Positions 16,309 to 28,273 of a stretch of 64,000 bases of DNA are shown piece after piece. This DNA comes from Oleiagrimonas sp. C23AA (GTDB taxonomy: Bacteria; Pseudomonadota; Gammaproteobacteria; Xanthomonadales; Rhodanobacteraceae): contig NZ_JAARLY010000003.1 in assembly GCF_011759385.1 (NCBI RefSeq), positions 310,001 through 374,000 of the forward strand, read 5' to 3'. Position 1 is the stretch's first letter. Each line of letters begins with the position of its first letter. Both the position numbers and the translations under genes were made by a program. The notes under the pieces are model-generated. The model had not been told where the DNA came from. It searched no databases and saw nothing but the letters and a program-made list of their open reading frames with translations.

Positions 16309-17112
16309 ATGAGCCAGACCACCCGACTTGCCATCAACGGCGCCACCGGGCGCATGGGCAGCGCGCTGCTGGAACTGATCCGCCGCGACCGGCGCCTGAC
16401 GCTTTCACGCGCGGTGATCGATGCCGCTTCCGACCAGGTAGGCAAGCCGGTCCGTGAGGGCCTGTCAGCCGATGGCGTGCGTTTTTCGGCCGGCTGGGAG
16501 GGTGCCGAAGCGCTGGATGTGGTGGTGGATTTTTCCACGCCGGATGGTCTCTCACTGGCGTTGGACCACTGCCTCGAGCACAAGCTGGCACTGGTCACCG
16601 GCACAACCGGCTTGAGCGCTGAACTCAGCCAGCGCCTGGACGAGGCCGCCCGGCACATTGCGCTGCTGCGGGCGGCCAATTTCAGTCTGGGCGTGGCCGT
16701 GCTCAACCGGTTGCTGCGCCAGGCGGCGTCGGCGCTGTCTTCGTGGGACCTGGAAATCATCGAGGCTCATCACGGGCGCAAGGAAGACGCACCCTCGGGC
16801 ACCGCGCTGGCCTTGGGCGAGACGGCGGCCGCGGCGCGTGGCGTGAGCCTGGACGACTGCGCCGTGTATGCGCGCGAGGGGCGCACCGGCCCACGCGAGC
16901 GCGGCAGCATCGGTTTTGCCGTGGTGCGCGGTGGCGACATTGTCGGCGAGCACACCGCGTTGCTGTGCGGGCAGGGCGAGCGTATCGAGCTTGGTCATCG
17001 CGCCACCGATCGCTCCATCTTCGCCCGAGGCGCGCTGGAGGCGGCGATCTGGCTGGCCGGGCAATCGGCCGGCAGTTACGACCTGGACGACATGCTCGCC
17101 AGCCGCAGCTGA
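16309..17112 (+). CDS. dapB: 4-hydroxy-tetrahydrodipicolinate reductase
   Basis: 267-residue NAD(P)H-dependent reductase of the diaminopimelate/lysine pathway, needed for peptidoglycan as well as lysine. The dinucleotide-binding motif NGATGRMG is at residues 8-15. The catalytic segment IEAHHGRKEDAPSGTA near residues 150-165 holds the conserved His pair and the Lys; the GEH motif of the family appears as IVGEHTALL. The ATG at 16309 opens the usual TRLAINGATGRMG. dnaJ-dapB (often followed by carAB) is a common gammaproteobacterial order; here an oxygenase gene on the other strand lies between dapB and carA. Confidence 0.96.
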   Translation: MSQTTRLAINGATGRMGSALLELIRRDRRLTLSRAVIDAASDQVGKPVREGLSADGVRFSAGWEGAEALDVVVDFSTPDGLSLALDHCLEHKLALVTGTTGLSAELSQRLDEAARHIALLRAANFSLGVAVLNRLLRQAASALSSWDLEIIEAHHGRKEDAPSGTALALGETAAAARGVSLDDCAVYAREGRTGPRERGSIGFAVVRGGDIVGEHTALLCGQGERIELGHRATDRSIFARGALEAAIWLAGQSAGSYDLDDMLASRS

Positions 17113-17150
17113 CGCGGCAATCGCCTCAGGCGGTCGGCATGGCGTCGGTC

Positions 17151-17192
17151 AAAAACCCGCACGAGCCGTCGATGGTCGATGGCCCGCGGGTT
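17151..17192 (-). terminator. Minus-strand terminator of the oxygenase gene
   Basis: On the minus strand AACCCGC (17192-17186) pairs with GCGGGTT (17160-17154), and three further T residues follow (17153-17151). The enclosed loop forms its own small stem (GCC.TCGA with TCGA.GGC). It lies 40 bases after the oxygenase stop. Confidence 0.65.
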
Positions 17193-17231
17193 CCGTGGCG
17201 GGTAAGCGCCGACGGGATGAGCGGGCGCCCG

Positions 17232-17924
17232 TCAGTCGCGGTGCGAGGCGTTGCGGTCGCGTCCGGCGCCGAGCTTCTTGTCGAGTACGCCCACCAGCCC
17301 CTTGAAGGCGCGTGAGAACTTGCCGCGCTTGGTCTTGCGCGCCTTGGCTTCTTCGCTGACCAGCCAGGCGACCTGGATCACGCGCCGCTCGCCCTCAAAG
17401 GGCAGGTGGCCGTGGAAGGAGTTGTCGGCGCGTTTGAACACCGCAAACTCGCCGTAGAGCGGCTGCACCTGCGGCGCCAGCATGGCGTCGATGTTGTCGA
17501 TGCGCTCCAGAAAGCGCAGGCAGCCGTTGCTGGTATCCGGCCACTGCGCGTTGAGGTAGAGCAGGGCGGTGGCCACCTTCGATTTGGAATCGGTGTGGAT
17601 GGTCCCGTGGCGCTTGTTCAGCCAGCGACAGATGGTCACCAGCGTGGGATAGCTGCCCAGGTTGTCGATGCCCAGATGACGCCCGATGGCGCTGGCGAAG
17701 GCCGGTTGCGTCAGCTGCTCGACCAGTGCGTTCACACTCGGACCGCAGTCGGCCGGGTCGTAGGGGAAGAATCCGGCTTCACGGTAACCGGGAAAGTCGC
17801 GGTCCAGTTCTCCACGTGCCTCATCGGGCAGTTGTCCGTGCGCCACCATGAACGGGAACGGCTCGTGCCGAACCAGGGTGTCAGGGCGTTCCAGGCGGGC
17901 GGGATCAAGTAGCACTGAGTTCAT
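17232..17924 (-). CDS. 2-oxoglutarate/Fe(II)-dependent oxygenase family protein
   Basis: About 230 residues with a double-stranded beta-helix oxygenase pattern. The putative iron ligands are the His and Asp of IHTDSKSKVATALLYLN and the distal His of NSFHGHLPFEGERRVIQ, where the Arg would bind 2-oxoglutarate. Related Xanthomonadales proteins are annotated only as 2OG-Fe(II) oxygenases; the substrate is unknown. The C-terminal quarter is strongly basic (KARKTKRGKFSRAFKG). ATG 17924 is preferred over an in-frame GTG at 17951, because that GTG is part of a palindrome that looks like an operator. Neighbours: dapB before it, convergent; carA divergent. Confidence 0.75.
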   Translation of the reverse strand: MNSVLLDPARLERPDTLVRHEPFPFMVAHGQLPDEARGELDRDFPGYREAGFFPYDPADCGPSVNALVEQLTQPAFASAIGRHLGIDNLGSYPTLVTICRWLNKRHGTIHTDSKSKVATALLYLNAQWPDTSNGCLRFLERIDNIDAMLAPQVQPLYGEFAVFKRADNSFHGHLPFEGERRVIQVAWLVSEEAKARKTKRGKFSRAFKGLVGVLDKKLGAGRDRNASHRD

Positions 17925-17940
17925 GGGCGAATCGTGAAAA

Positions 17941-17990
17941 GTGATTGTCACGATTGTAATGCCGATTCCTCATGAATGGTGACCGTCACC
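17941..17990. promoter_or_regulatory. Paired GTGAYYGTCAC palindromes
   Basis: GTGATTGTCAC at 17941-17951 and GTGACCGTCAC at 17979-17989 (extended by G/C to 17978-17990) are two copies of the same palindrome, centred 38 bases apart. They lie between the divergent oxygenase and carA genes, upstream of the carA -35 box. The repetition of an 11-base palindrome suggests a shared binding protein; its identity is unknown. Confidence 0.5.
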
Positions 17991-18006
17991 TGGTTGAGAA
18001 TTTGAC

Positions 18007-18035
18007 TGGACAGTGACCGCGACCGCACTTAACAT
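18007..18035 (+). promoter_or_regulatory. Probable sigma-70 promoter of carAB
   Basis: TGGACA at 18007-18012 (five of six -35 consensus), 17-base spacer, TAACAT at 18030-18035 (four of six -10 consensus). It lies 89 bases before the carA start, leaving room for a leader; I did not recognise PyrR-type or ArgR elements. Confidence 0.5.
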
Positions 18036-18123
18036 TGTGGCCCGCCCGAACCCCCGTTATCCCAAAGCCTCAGGCCAGTCGATGCCGGCCTGCGGGTTTT
18101 GCTGCACCTGAAGGCGGCCCATC

Positions 18124-19245
18124 ATGACACCAGCTCTGCTTGCTCTCGAAGACGGCAGTATTTTCCACGGCCATGCCGTGGGCGCCCACGGCCAGACCGT
18201 TGGCGAAGTGGTTTTCAACACGGCGATGTCCGGTTACCAGGAGATCCTCACCGATCCCTCGTATGCCCGGCAGATTGTCACCCTGACCTATCCGCATATC
18301 GGCAACACCGGCTGCAACGACGCCGACACCGAGTCGTCGCACGTGCAGGCGGCGGGCCTGATTGTTCGCGACGTGCCGCGCCTGCCGTCCAATTATCGCA
18401 ACCGCATCAGCCTGCCGGACTACCTGGCCCAGCAGAATATCGTCGCCATTGCCGGCATCGATACGCGTCGTCTGACGCGCATCCTGCGTGACAAGGGCGC
18501 GCTGGCCGGCTGCGTCGCGGCCGGCGACCACATCGACGCCGATGCCGCGCTGGAAGCGGCGCGCGGCTTCCCGGGCCTGAAGGGCATGGATCTGGCCAAG
18601 GAAGTGACCGTGGCCGAGTCCTACGCCTGGAGCGAAGGCGAGTTCGACCTCAACGCCGATGCCTTCGGCGCCGGCGGCGAGCGCTTCCATGTGGTCGCCT
18701 ACGACTTTGGCGCCAAGCGCAACATCCTGCGCATGCTGGCCGCGCGTGGCTGCCGTATCACGGTGGTGCCGGCCAAGACCTCGGCCGAGGATGTGCTGGC
18801 GCTCAAGCCCGATGGCGTGTTCCTGTCCAATGGCCCGGGCGATCCGGAGCCGTGCGACTACGCCATCGAGGCCATCCGCGCGCTGCTGGAAAAGAAGCTG
18901 CCGATGTTCGGTATCTGCCTGGGTCATCAGCTGCTGGCGCTGGCCGCCGGCGGCAAAAGCATGAAGATGAAGTTCGGCCATCACGGCGCCAACCACCCGG
19001 TGATCGACCTGGCCTCGGGCCGCGTCATGATCACCAGCCAGAATCATGGCTTTGCCGTGGACGAGGCCTCGTTGCCGGACAACGTGCGCGTCACGCACCG
19101 TTCGTTGTTCGATCAGTCCAATCAGGGCATCGAGCTGACCGACGCGCCGGCCTTCAGTTTCCAGGGTCACCCCGAAGCCAGCCCGGGTCCGCACGATGTG
19201 GCGGGCCTGTTCGACCGTTTCACCGCGATGATGGAGGCCCGCTGA
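18124..19245 (+). CDS. carA: Carbamoyl-phosphate synthase small subunit
   Basis: 373-residue glutaminase subunit that supplies ammonia to CarB for carbamoyl phosphate, the precursor of arginine and pyrimidines. The N-terminal CPSase domain (1-150) contains [21 protein letters not shown]; the class I amidotransferase domain has the nucleophile Cys265 in [12 protein letters not shown], the segment [10 protein letters not shown], and the catalytic His/Glu pair in [13 protein letters not shown]. The ATG at 18124 is the family start. carB follows with a single-base gap, one operon. Confidence 0.97.
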   Translation: MTPALLALEDGSIFHGHAVGAHGQTVGEVVFNTAMSGYQEILTDPSYARQIVTLTYPHIGNTGCNDADTESSHVQAAGLIVRDVPRLPSNYRNRISLPDYLAQQNIVAIAGIDTRRLTRILRDKGALAGCVAAGDHIDADAALEAARGFPGLKGMDLAKEVTVAESYAWSEGEFDLNADAFGAGGERFHVVAYDFGAKRNILRMLAARGCRITVVPAKTSAEDVLALKPDGVFLSNGPGDPEPCDYAIEAIRALLEKKLPMFGICLGHQLLALAAGGKSMKMKFGHHGANHPVIDLASGRVMITSQNHGFAVDEASLPDNVRVTHRSLFDQSNQGIELTDAPAFSFQGHPEASPGPHDVAGLFDRFTAMMEAR

Positions 19246-19246
19246 C

Positions 19247-22474
<3,228 letters not shown>

Positions 22475-22560
22475 GCGCCCAGTTTCCACCGCCGTGCCGG
22501 CGGGCCGTCATGCGCGGCTCGCCGCGCGTGACCTGAACCCATTGCACAAGGAGCACCGAC

Positions 22561-23037
22561 ATGAATCGTGCCCCCATGACCAAAGCCGGCTCCGAGCGTC
22601 TGCGCGGCGAGCTTGATCGCCTGAAAAGCCAGGAGCGCCCGAAGGTGATCGCCGCCATCGCCGAAGCGCGTGCGCATGGCGACCTGAAGGAAAATGCCGA
22701 GTATCATGCCGCGCGCGAGCAGCAGAGCTTCATCGAAGGCCGCATCGCCGAGCTGGAATCGGCGCTGTCCACCGCGCAGATCATCGATACCAAGACGCTC
22801 AATGCCGGCTCCAAGGTGGTTTTCGGCGCCATTGTCGACCTGGAAGAGGAAGACTCCGGCGAAGAAGTCACCTACCAGATCGTTGGCGACCTGGAAGCGG
22901 ACATCAAGCAGCGTCTGATCGCCGTGTCCTCGCCGATCGCGCGTGCGCTGATCGGCAAGAACGAAGGCGACAGCTTTGAGTTCGAGGCGCCCAACGGCAC
23001 CAAGAACTACGAGATCGTGGGCGTGCGTTACGCGTGA
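22561..23037 (+). CDS. greA: Transcription elongation factor GreA
   Basis: 158-residue factor that enters the RNA polymerase secondary channel and stimulates cleavage of backtracked RNA. The N-terminal coiled coil (1-76) carries the tip acids in [17 protein letters not shown], and the C-terminal FKBP-like domain ends [11 protein letters not shown]. Starts at ATG 22561 after GGAG in AAGGAGCACC. The following ABC-F gene starts inside its stop codon (GTGA). Confidence 0.97.
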   Translation: MNRAPMTKAGSERLRGELDRLKSQERPKVIAAIAEARAHGDLKENAEYHAAREQQSFIEGRIAELESALSTAQIIDTKTLNAGSKVVFGAIVDLEEEDSGEEVTYQIVGDLEADIKQRLIAVSSPIARALIGKNEGDSFEFEAPNGTKNYEIVGVRYA

Positions 23038-24929
23038 TCGCCTTTCGTGATCTGGCGCTGCGTCGTGGCGGGCGCCTGCTGCTGTCGCAGGTCAACGCCA
23101 CCTTGCACGCCGGCTGGAAAGTCGGCGTGGTGGGCCGCAACGGCTGTGGCAAATCCAGCCTGTTCGCCATCGTGCGTGGCGAACTGGAGGCCGATGCCGG
23201 GCAGATGGAGCGCCCGGCATCGTTGCGCATGGCCTCGGTGGCGCAGGAAACCCCGGCGCTGCCCGATGCCGCCATCGACTATGTACTGGGCGGCGATACT
23301 GAACTGGCCGCGGCGCTGGCACTGGAATCGCGTGCCCTGGCCGCGGATGACACCGAGGCGCTGGCGCGTGCGCATCAGCAGATCGAGGCGCTGAACGGCT
23401 ACGATGGCCGTGCCCGCGCCGGACGTTTGCTGCATGGCCTGGGTTTTGCGCCGTCCACGCACCAGCGTGCGGTAGCGGAGTTTTCCGGCGGTTGGCGCGT
23501 GCGTTTGAACCTGGCACGCGCGTTGATGGCGCCCTCGGACATCCTGCTGCTGGACGAGCCGACCAACCATTTGGACCTGGACGCGGTGCTGTGGCTGGAG
23601 CAGTGGCTGCGCCATTACCCCGGCATGCTGCTGGTGATCTCGCACGATCGCGAGTTCCTTGATGGCGTCATTTCGCACACGCTGCACCTGCATGATGGCG
23701 GCGCGCGGCTCTACACCGGCGACTTCACTGCATTCGAGCGCCAGCGCGCCGAGCAGTTGCGCCAGCAGCAATTGGCGCACGAAAAGGAGCAGGCCGAGCG
23801 TGCGCATCTGCAATCGTTCGTCGATCGCTTCCGCGCCAAGGCGACCAAGGCCAAGCAGGCGCAGTCACGCTTGAAGCGCCTGGAGAAGCTGGCCGGCACC
23901 GAGGCGGTGCGCGCCGAGCGTCCCTTCCATTTTGAATTTCCCGCCCCCGAGCGCCTGCCGCAGTCGATGCTGTCACTGGACGCGGTCGATGCCGGCTATG
24001 GCGGCAACGCCGTGCTGTCGGGCATCGGGTTTGGCCTGCAGGCGGGCGACCGCATTGGTTTGCTGGGCCCCAACGGTGCCGGCAAGTCGACCCTGGTCAA
24101 GACGCTGGTCGGTGAGCTTGCGCCGCTGGCCGGCGAGCGCGGCGCGCACAAGGATCTGGTGATCGGCTACTTCGCCCAGCATACGGTGGAAAGCCTGCGC
24201 GCCGGCGCCAGCCCCTACGAGCACCTGGCCGAGAAAGCGCCGAATGCGTCGGGTCAGGCCGTCCGCGACTGGCTGGGTGCCTGGCATTTTGCCGGCGATC
24301 GCGCGTTCGAGCCGGTGGACGGTTTTTCCGGTGGTGAGCGCGCGCGGCTGGCGCTGTCCCTGCTGGCCTGGGACAAGCCCAACCTGCTGCTGCTCGATGA
24401 GCCGACCAACCATCTGGACATGGACATGCGCGAAGCGCTGGCCGATGCGCTGGACGATTTTCCGGGCGCGCTGGTGCTGGTCTCGCATGATCGCCATTTG
24501 CTGGGCCTGGTCTGTGACGACTACTGGCGCGTGTCGGGTGGTGACGTCGCGCATTTTGATGGCGACCTGGACGACTACGCGCGCTGGCTGCGTAGCCGCG
24601 ACAGCGGGAGTGACGGCACGGCCGTTGCGGATGCCGCGCCTGCGGACACGGCCGTCAGCAACAAGGAGCGCCGCCGCGCCGCCGCCGAGCAGCGTGAGCG
24701 GGAGAAACCGCTGCGCTCGAAGTTGAAGAAAATCGAAACACGCATGGCGCAGTTGCAGGACCAGCTGGGCCACGTGCAGTCGCGTCTGGCCGATCCGGCC
24801 GTATATGACGGCGATGGCCGCGAGGTGGTGGAACTGGGCCGCGAGCAGGGCGAGCTTCAGGGCGAACACGATGCGCTGGAGGCCGAGTGGCTGGAAGTGT
24901 ACGAGGCGCTGGAGGGGCTGGCCGCATGA
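23034..24929 (+). CDS. ABC-F family ATPase, YheS-like
   Basis: 631-residue soluble protein with two ABC ATPase domains and no membrane part, the mark of ABC-F translation factors that bind the ribosomal E site. Walker A motifs are GRNGCGKSS (near residue 36) and GPNGAGKST (near 344); signatures [12 protein letters not shown] and [12 protein letters not shown]; both Walker B segments read [12 protein letters not shown] charged linker ([26 protein letters not shown]) joins them, and the C-terminus is a coiled coil. The N-terminus and the [16 protein letters not shown] segment resemble E. coli YheS more than EttA or Uup. GTG start overlaps greA stop by 4 bases. Confidence 0.92.
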   Translation: MIAFRDLALRRGGRLLLSQVNATLHAGWKVGVVGRNGCGKSSLFAIVRGELEADAGQMERPASLRMASVAQETPALPDAAIDYVLGGDTELAAALALESRALAADDTEALARAHQQIEALNGYDGRARAGRLLHGLGFAPSTHQRAVAEFSGGWRVRLNLARALMAPSDILLLDEPTNHLDLDAVLWLEQWLRHYPGMLLVISHDREFLDGVISHTLHLHDGGARLYTGDFTAFERQRAEQLRQQQLAHEKEQAERAHLQSFVDRFRAKATKAKQAQSRLKRLEKLAGTEAVRAERPFHFEFPAPERLPQSMLSLDAVDAGYGGNAVLSGIGFGLQAGDRIGLLGPNGAGKSTLVKTLVGELAPLAGERGAHKDLVIGYFAQHTVESLRAGASPYEHLAEKAPNASGQAVRDWLGAWHFAGDRAFEPVDGFSGGERARLALSLLAWDKPNLLLLDEPTNHLDMDMREALADALDDFPGALVLVSHDRHLLGLVCDDYWRVSGGDVAHFDGDLDDYARWLRSRDSGSDGTAVADAAPADTAVSNKERRRAAAEQREREKPLRSKLKKIETRMAQLQDQLGHVQSRLADPAVYDGDGREVVELGREQGELQGEHDALEAEWLEVYEALEGLAA

Positions 24930-25831
24930 GCATGCTGCACGTGCTGCTGCCCAGCACCCAGCGTACCGGCGCGCTGACCGACGCCATGCCGTGGTTGCTG
25001 CGTGGCGATCATCTGCCCGATGCCGAGGCCGGCTATCACGCCGCCTTGCGTGGCTTTTTCCGCACCCCGGCAGGTAGCTGGCCGGTGGCGGCGTTGACCC
25101 GTGATGCGCTGTATGGCGATGCCGAAGGTTCCACCTGGCTGGGCGCCGATCTTGCCTTCGTGCAGCCGGATTTGACCGGTGCGCGTCTGCTGGCTTGCGG
25201 GCACCTGGACATCAGCCGCGAGGAATCGGCCGCGCTGGCCGCCGAATTGGCGCCCTCGTTTGGTGATCGCGGCTTCGTGCTCGAACCCAGCTTGCCCTCG
25301 CGCTGGCATCTGCGCCTGCCACGTGGCGCGCAGCCGCCGCACTTTGATGATCCCGAACAGGTGCTGGGTGATGATCTGCTCGAGCACTTGCCGCAGGGTG
25401 GCGATGGCCGACGCTGGCGCGCCTTGTTGACCGAGACCCAGGTGCTGCTGCATCAAAGCGACATCAATGCGCAGCGCCAGCAGCGCGGCCAGGCGCCGGC
25501 CAACAGCCTGTGGTTCTGGGGCGGTGGCGCGCTGCCGGCGTGGGTCAAATCCGAACTGGGTCTTGCCATCAGCGACGAGCCGGTGGTGCGCGCCCTGGCC
25601 ACGCGTTCGCACGTGGCCCACCAGGTGTTGCCGCAGTTCGATGCCGCCACGCTGAAAGCCCATGCGCAGGTGCTGCTGGACCTGGAACGCGAAGCCGACC
25701 TGACACGCTGGTGGCCGCAACTGGAAGCCCTGTGGCGCGAAGGTCACTCATTGATGCTGCATGCCACCAGCGGTGAGCGCTGGCAGTTGAAACCCGGCCA
25801 TCGCTGGCGCCTTTGGCGTCGCGGCAGGTGA
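24926..25831 (+). CDS. COG4255-like protein, sometimes named phosphoglycerate mutase
   Basis: 301 residues, start ATG 24926 overlapping the preceding stop by 4 bases (ATG 24932 also possible). It contains a segment NSLWFWGGGALP near residues 190-201 found in a conserved family of uncharacterised proteobacterial proteins that some annotations call cofactor-independent phosphoglycerate mutase. I see no full catalytic set for that enzyme (no nucleophilic-Ser motif with metal ligands), so that name should be treated with caution. It sits in a chain of 4-base overlaps, greA to ABC-F to this gene to recJ, so it is co-translated with recJ. Confidence 0.75.
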   Translation: MSMLHVLLPSTQRTGALTDAMPWLLRGDHLPDAEAGYHAALRGFFRTPAGSWPVAALTRDALYGDAEGSTWLGADLAFVQPDLTGARLLACGHLDISREESAALAAELAPSFGDRGFVLEPSLPSRWHLRLPRGAQPPHFDDPEQVLGDDLLEHLPQGGDGRRWRALLTETQVLLHQSDINAQRQQRGQAPANSLWFWGGGALPAWVKSELGLAISDEPVVRALATRSHVAHQVLPQFDAATLKAHAQVLLDLEREADLTRWWPQLEALWREGHSLMLHATSGERWQLKPGHRWRLWRRGR

Positions 25832-27570
25832 GCGTATTGTGCATTCGCCGCCGCGAAGTCGATGCGGCGGCACTGGCATCGGGCTGGCCGGCACAGATGC
25901 CGCAGGCGCTGCGTCGCATCTATGCTGCGCGCGGTGTCACGGATGCCAAGACGCTGGCCCATCGCCTGGCGCAGATGCATGCGCCGGATAGCCTGACGGG
26001 CCTGGATGCTGCCGCGACACGACTGGCCGACGCCATCGACGCGAACCAGTCCATCGTCATTGCCGGTGACTACGATTGCGATGGCGCCACGGGCGTGGCC
26101 GTGGCGGTGCGTGGCCTGCGCCTGCTCGGCGCGCGGCAGGTCAGCTATGTGGTGCCCAATCGCTTTGAACACGGCTACGGACTCAGCCCCGCGCTGGTTG
26201 CCTCGCTGACCACGACGCCGGATTTGATCGTCACCGTCGACAACGGCATTGCCAGCGTCAGTGGCGTCGCCGCCGCCGCCGAGCGCGGTATCGATGTGGT
26301 GGTAACCGATCACCATCTGCCGGGCCAGACGCTGCCCAAGGCCGCGGCCATCGTCAATCCCAACCTGCCGGGCGATGACTTTCCGTCCAAGGCGCTGGCC
26401 GGTGTCGGCGTGATGTTCTACGTGCTGCTGGCGTTGCGTGGCGAGCTGGTGCGCCGCGGGCGTTTCAGCCGCGAACAGGCGCCGGATCTTCGCGTGCTGC
26501 TGGATCTTGTCGCACTGGGCACGGTGGCCGACCTGGTGGCGCTGGACCGCAACAATCGCATTCTGGTCGATGCCGGCATGCGGCGCATGCGTGGCGGCTT
26601 GGCCTGTGCCGGTATCGCCGCCCTGGCCGAGGCCAGCCAGCGCCGACTGGAAACGCTGGTCGCCTCCGACCTTGGCTTTGCGCTGGCGCCGCGTTTGAAT
26701 GCGGCCGGTCGCCTGGAAGACATGACCCTGGGCGTGGAATGCCTGCTCACCGAGGATGCCGGGCGCGCCCGCGAGCTGGCCGAGCTGCTCAGCCAGATCA
26801 ATGCCGAGCGCCGCGAGTTGCAGGCCACCATGGTCGCCGATGCCGAGCTGATGGTGGCGCGGGCGGCGACGCCGCCGGCCGAGGTGCGCGGCGTGGCGCT
26901 GTTCGATGAAAGCTGGCATCCCGGCGTGGTCGGGCTGGTCGCCTCGCGCCTGAAAGAGCGCCTGCATCGTCCGGTGGTGGCGTTTGCGCCGGCCGATGAG
27001 GGCAGCGCCGATCTGCGTGGCTCGGCACGCTCGATTCCGGGTTTCCATATTCGCGACGCGCTGGCCGAGGTCGATGCGCGCCATCCGGGCCTGATGGGGC
27101 CGTTCGGCGGCCACGCCATGGCCGCCGGCCTGAGCCTCTCTGGCGCGCGTCTGGACGAATTTTCGGCCGCCTTCGATGCGGTGGCGCGCGAGCGTATCGC
27201 CGAGGAGGCCTTGCAGCCGGTGCTGTGGACTGATGGCGAGCTGGCGGTGGACGACTTTCACATGGAGCTGGCGCACGCGCTGCGCTATGCCGGCCCGTGG
27301 GGGCAGGCCTTTCCGGAGCCGGTGTTCGACAACGTGTTCGAGTGCATCGACCACCGCCCGATGGGGCGTGCGCACCGGCGCTTCAAGCTGCGCGATCCGC
27401 GCAATGGCGCCGTGCACGAGGCGGTGATGTTCAACGTCGATCTGAATCGTGCGCCACCGTATCACCTGCACGCAGCCTACGAGCTGACCATCAACGACTG
27501 GCAGGGCCGGCAGAGTCTGCGGCTGTTGTTGCGCCACGTGCAGGACGCCCGGGACCGCGCTCCGGTTTGA
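25828..27570 (+). CDS. recJ: Single-stranded-DNA-specific exonuclease RecJ
   Basis: 580-residue 5'-3' exonuclease of the DHH family used in RecF-pathway recombination, base excision and mismatch repair. Visible motifs: AGDYDCDGATG (motif I), VTVDNGIAS, VTDHHLPG (DHH, motif III), then DHHA1 features GGHAMAAGLSL near residue 430. Length matches E. coli RecJ (577). GTG 25828 (GTGA overlapping the previous stop) is favoured over the TTG at 25813; no good Shine-Dalgarno separates the two choices. Confidence 0.95.
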   Translation: MSVLCIRRREVDAAALASGWPAQMPQALRRIYAARGVTDAKTLAHRLAQMHAPDSLTGLDAAATRLADAIDANQSIVIAGDYDCDGATGVAVAVRGLRLLGARQVSYVVPNRFEHGYGLSPALVASLTTTPDLIVTVDNGIASVSGVAAAAERGIDVVVTDHHLPGQTLPKAAAIVNPNLPGDDFPSKALAGVGVMFYVLLALRGELVRRGRFSREQAPDLRVLLDLVALGTVADLVALDRNNRILVDAGMRRMRGGLACAGIAALAEASQRRLETLVASDLGFALAPRLNAAGRLEDMTLGVECLLTEDAGRARELAELLSQINAERRELQATMVADAELMVARAATPPAEVRGVALFDESWHPGVVGLVASRLKERLHRPVVAFAPADEGSADLRGSARSIPGFHIRDALAEVDARHPGLMGPFGGHAMAAGLSLSGARLDEFSAAFDAVARERIAEEALQPVLWTDGELAVDDFHMELAHALRYAGPWGQAFPEPVFDNVFECIDHRPMGRAHRRFKLRDPRNGAVHEAVMFNVDLNRAPPYHLHAAYELTINDWQGRQSLRLLLRHVQDARDRAPV

Positions 27571-27640
27571 CGCGCGTCATCCTGCGTGCGGCCGCGCTGG
27601 GTATAGTGAGGGCAGATTCTCCATCAGGATTGACGCTGCC

Positions 27641-28024
27641 ATGATCGAACAGATTCCCGGTATGCCCGCCGGTACCATTGGCTTTCGCGCCCGCGGCAAG
27701 CTCACGGCGGCCGATTACGAGAACGTGATCGTGCCGGATATCGAGGCGGCCTTCACCCTGCATCGCAAGCTGCGCATCCTGTACGCCATGGCCGGTGATT
27801 TCGATGGCTTCGAGCCGCGTGCGCTATGGGACGATGCCAAGCTGGGTTTGCGTCACTTCACCGGTTTCGAGCGCGTGGCCGTAGTCGCCGACGATGCCTC
27901 GCTGCGCAAGACGGTGCACCTGCTCGAAGCGGTGATTCCGGCCGACGTGCGCGAGTACGAAAGCGATGATTTTGCCAAGGCCATGGCCTGGATCTGCGAG
28001 CCGCCCATCGACGGCGGGCGTTAG
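27641..28024 (+). CDS. SpoIIAA-like (STAS/SEC14-type) small protein
   Basis: 127 residues with the alternating strand-helix pattern of the SpoIIAA-like family (pfam11964): GTIGFRARGKLTAADYENVIVPDIEAA at the start, then LRILYAMAGDFDGFEP, and FERVAVVADDASLRKT. Members are widespread single-domain bacterial proteins of unknown role, related in fold to anti-anti-sigma factors and CRAL-TRIO lipid-binding domains. No signal peptide or membrane segment. It lies between recJ and prfB with its own gaps, so context gives no function. Confidence 0.8.
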   Translation: MIEQIPGMPAGTIGFRARGKLTAADYENVIVPDIEAAFTLHRKLRILYAMAGDFDGFEPRALWDDAKLGLRHFTGFERVAVVADDASLRKTVHLLEAVIPADVREYESDDFAKAMAWICEPPIDGGR

Positions 28025-28044
28025 CTTTTCGCCCATGCTGTCAC

Positions 28045-28077
28045 GCGCTTGGCGCAAAGCTGCTTTGCACCAAGCGC
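28045..28077. repeat. Long perfect-type hairpin between spoIIAA-like gene and prfB
   Basis: GCGCTTGG (28045-28052) and GCAAAG (28054-28059) pair with CTTTGC (28063-28068) and CCAAGCGC (28070-28077): 14 pairs with a single C/A mismatch and a CTG loop. No T tract follows on either strand. It begins 20 bases after the preceding stop codon. Confidence 0.6.
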
Positions 28078-28273
28078 AGATCCGGCAGCAGATTGAAATG
28101 GCGCAGCATGCGGTTGCCGATCGCCGGGCTACACGTGCCGAGCCCCTCATAAGGGCGCATGGCCGGCGGTGCCGGTGTGAGATACGCATATGACACCTTC
28201 GCCGCGTGGCGCCGTTGCCGGCGCGTGCGGTGTTATCATGCGCGGCCAGTTTTAAAGTGAAGTGACCATTTCC

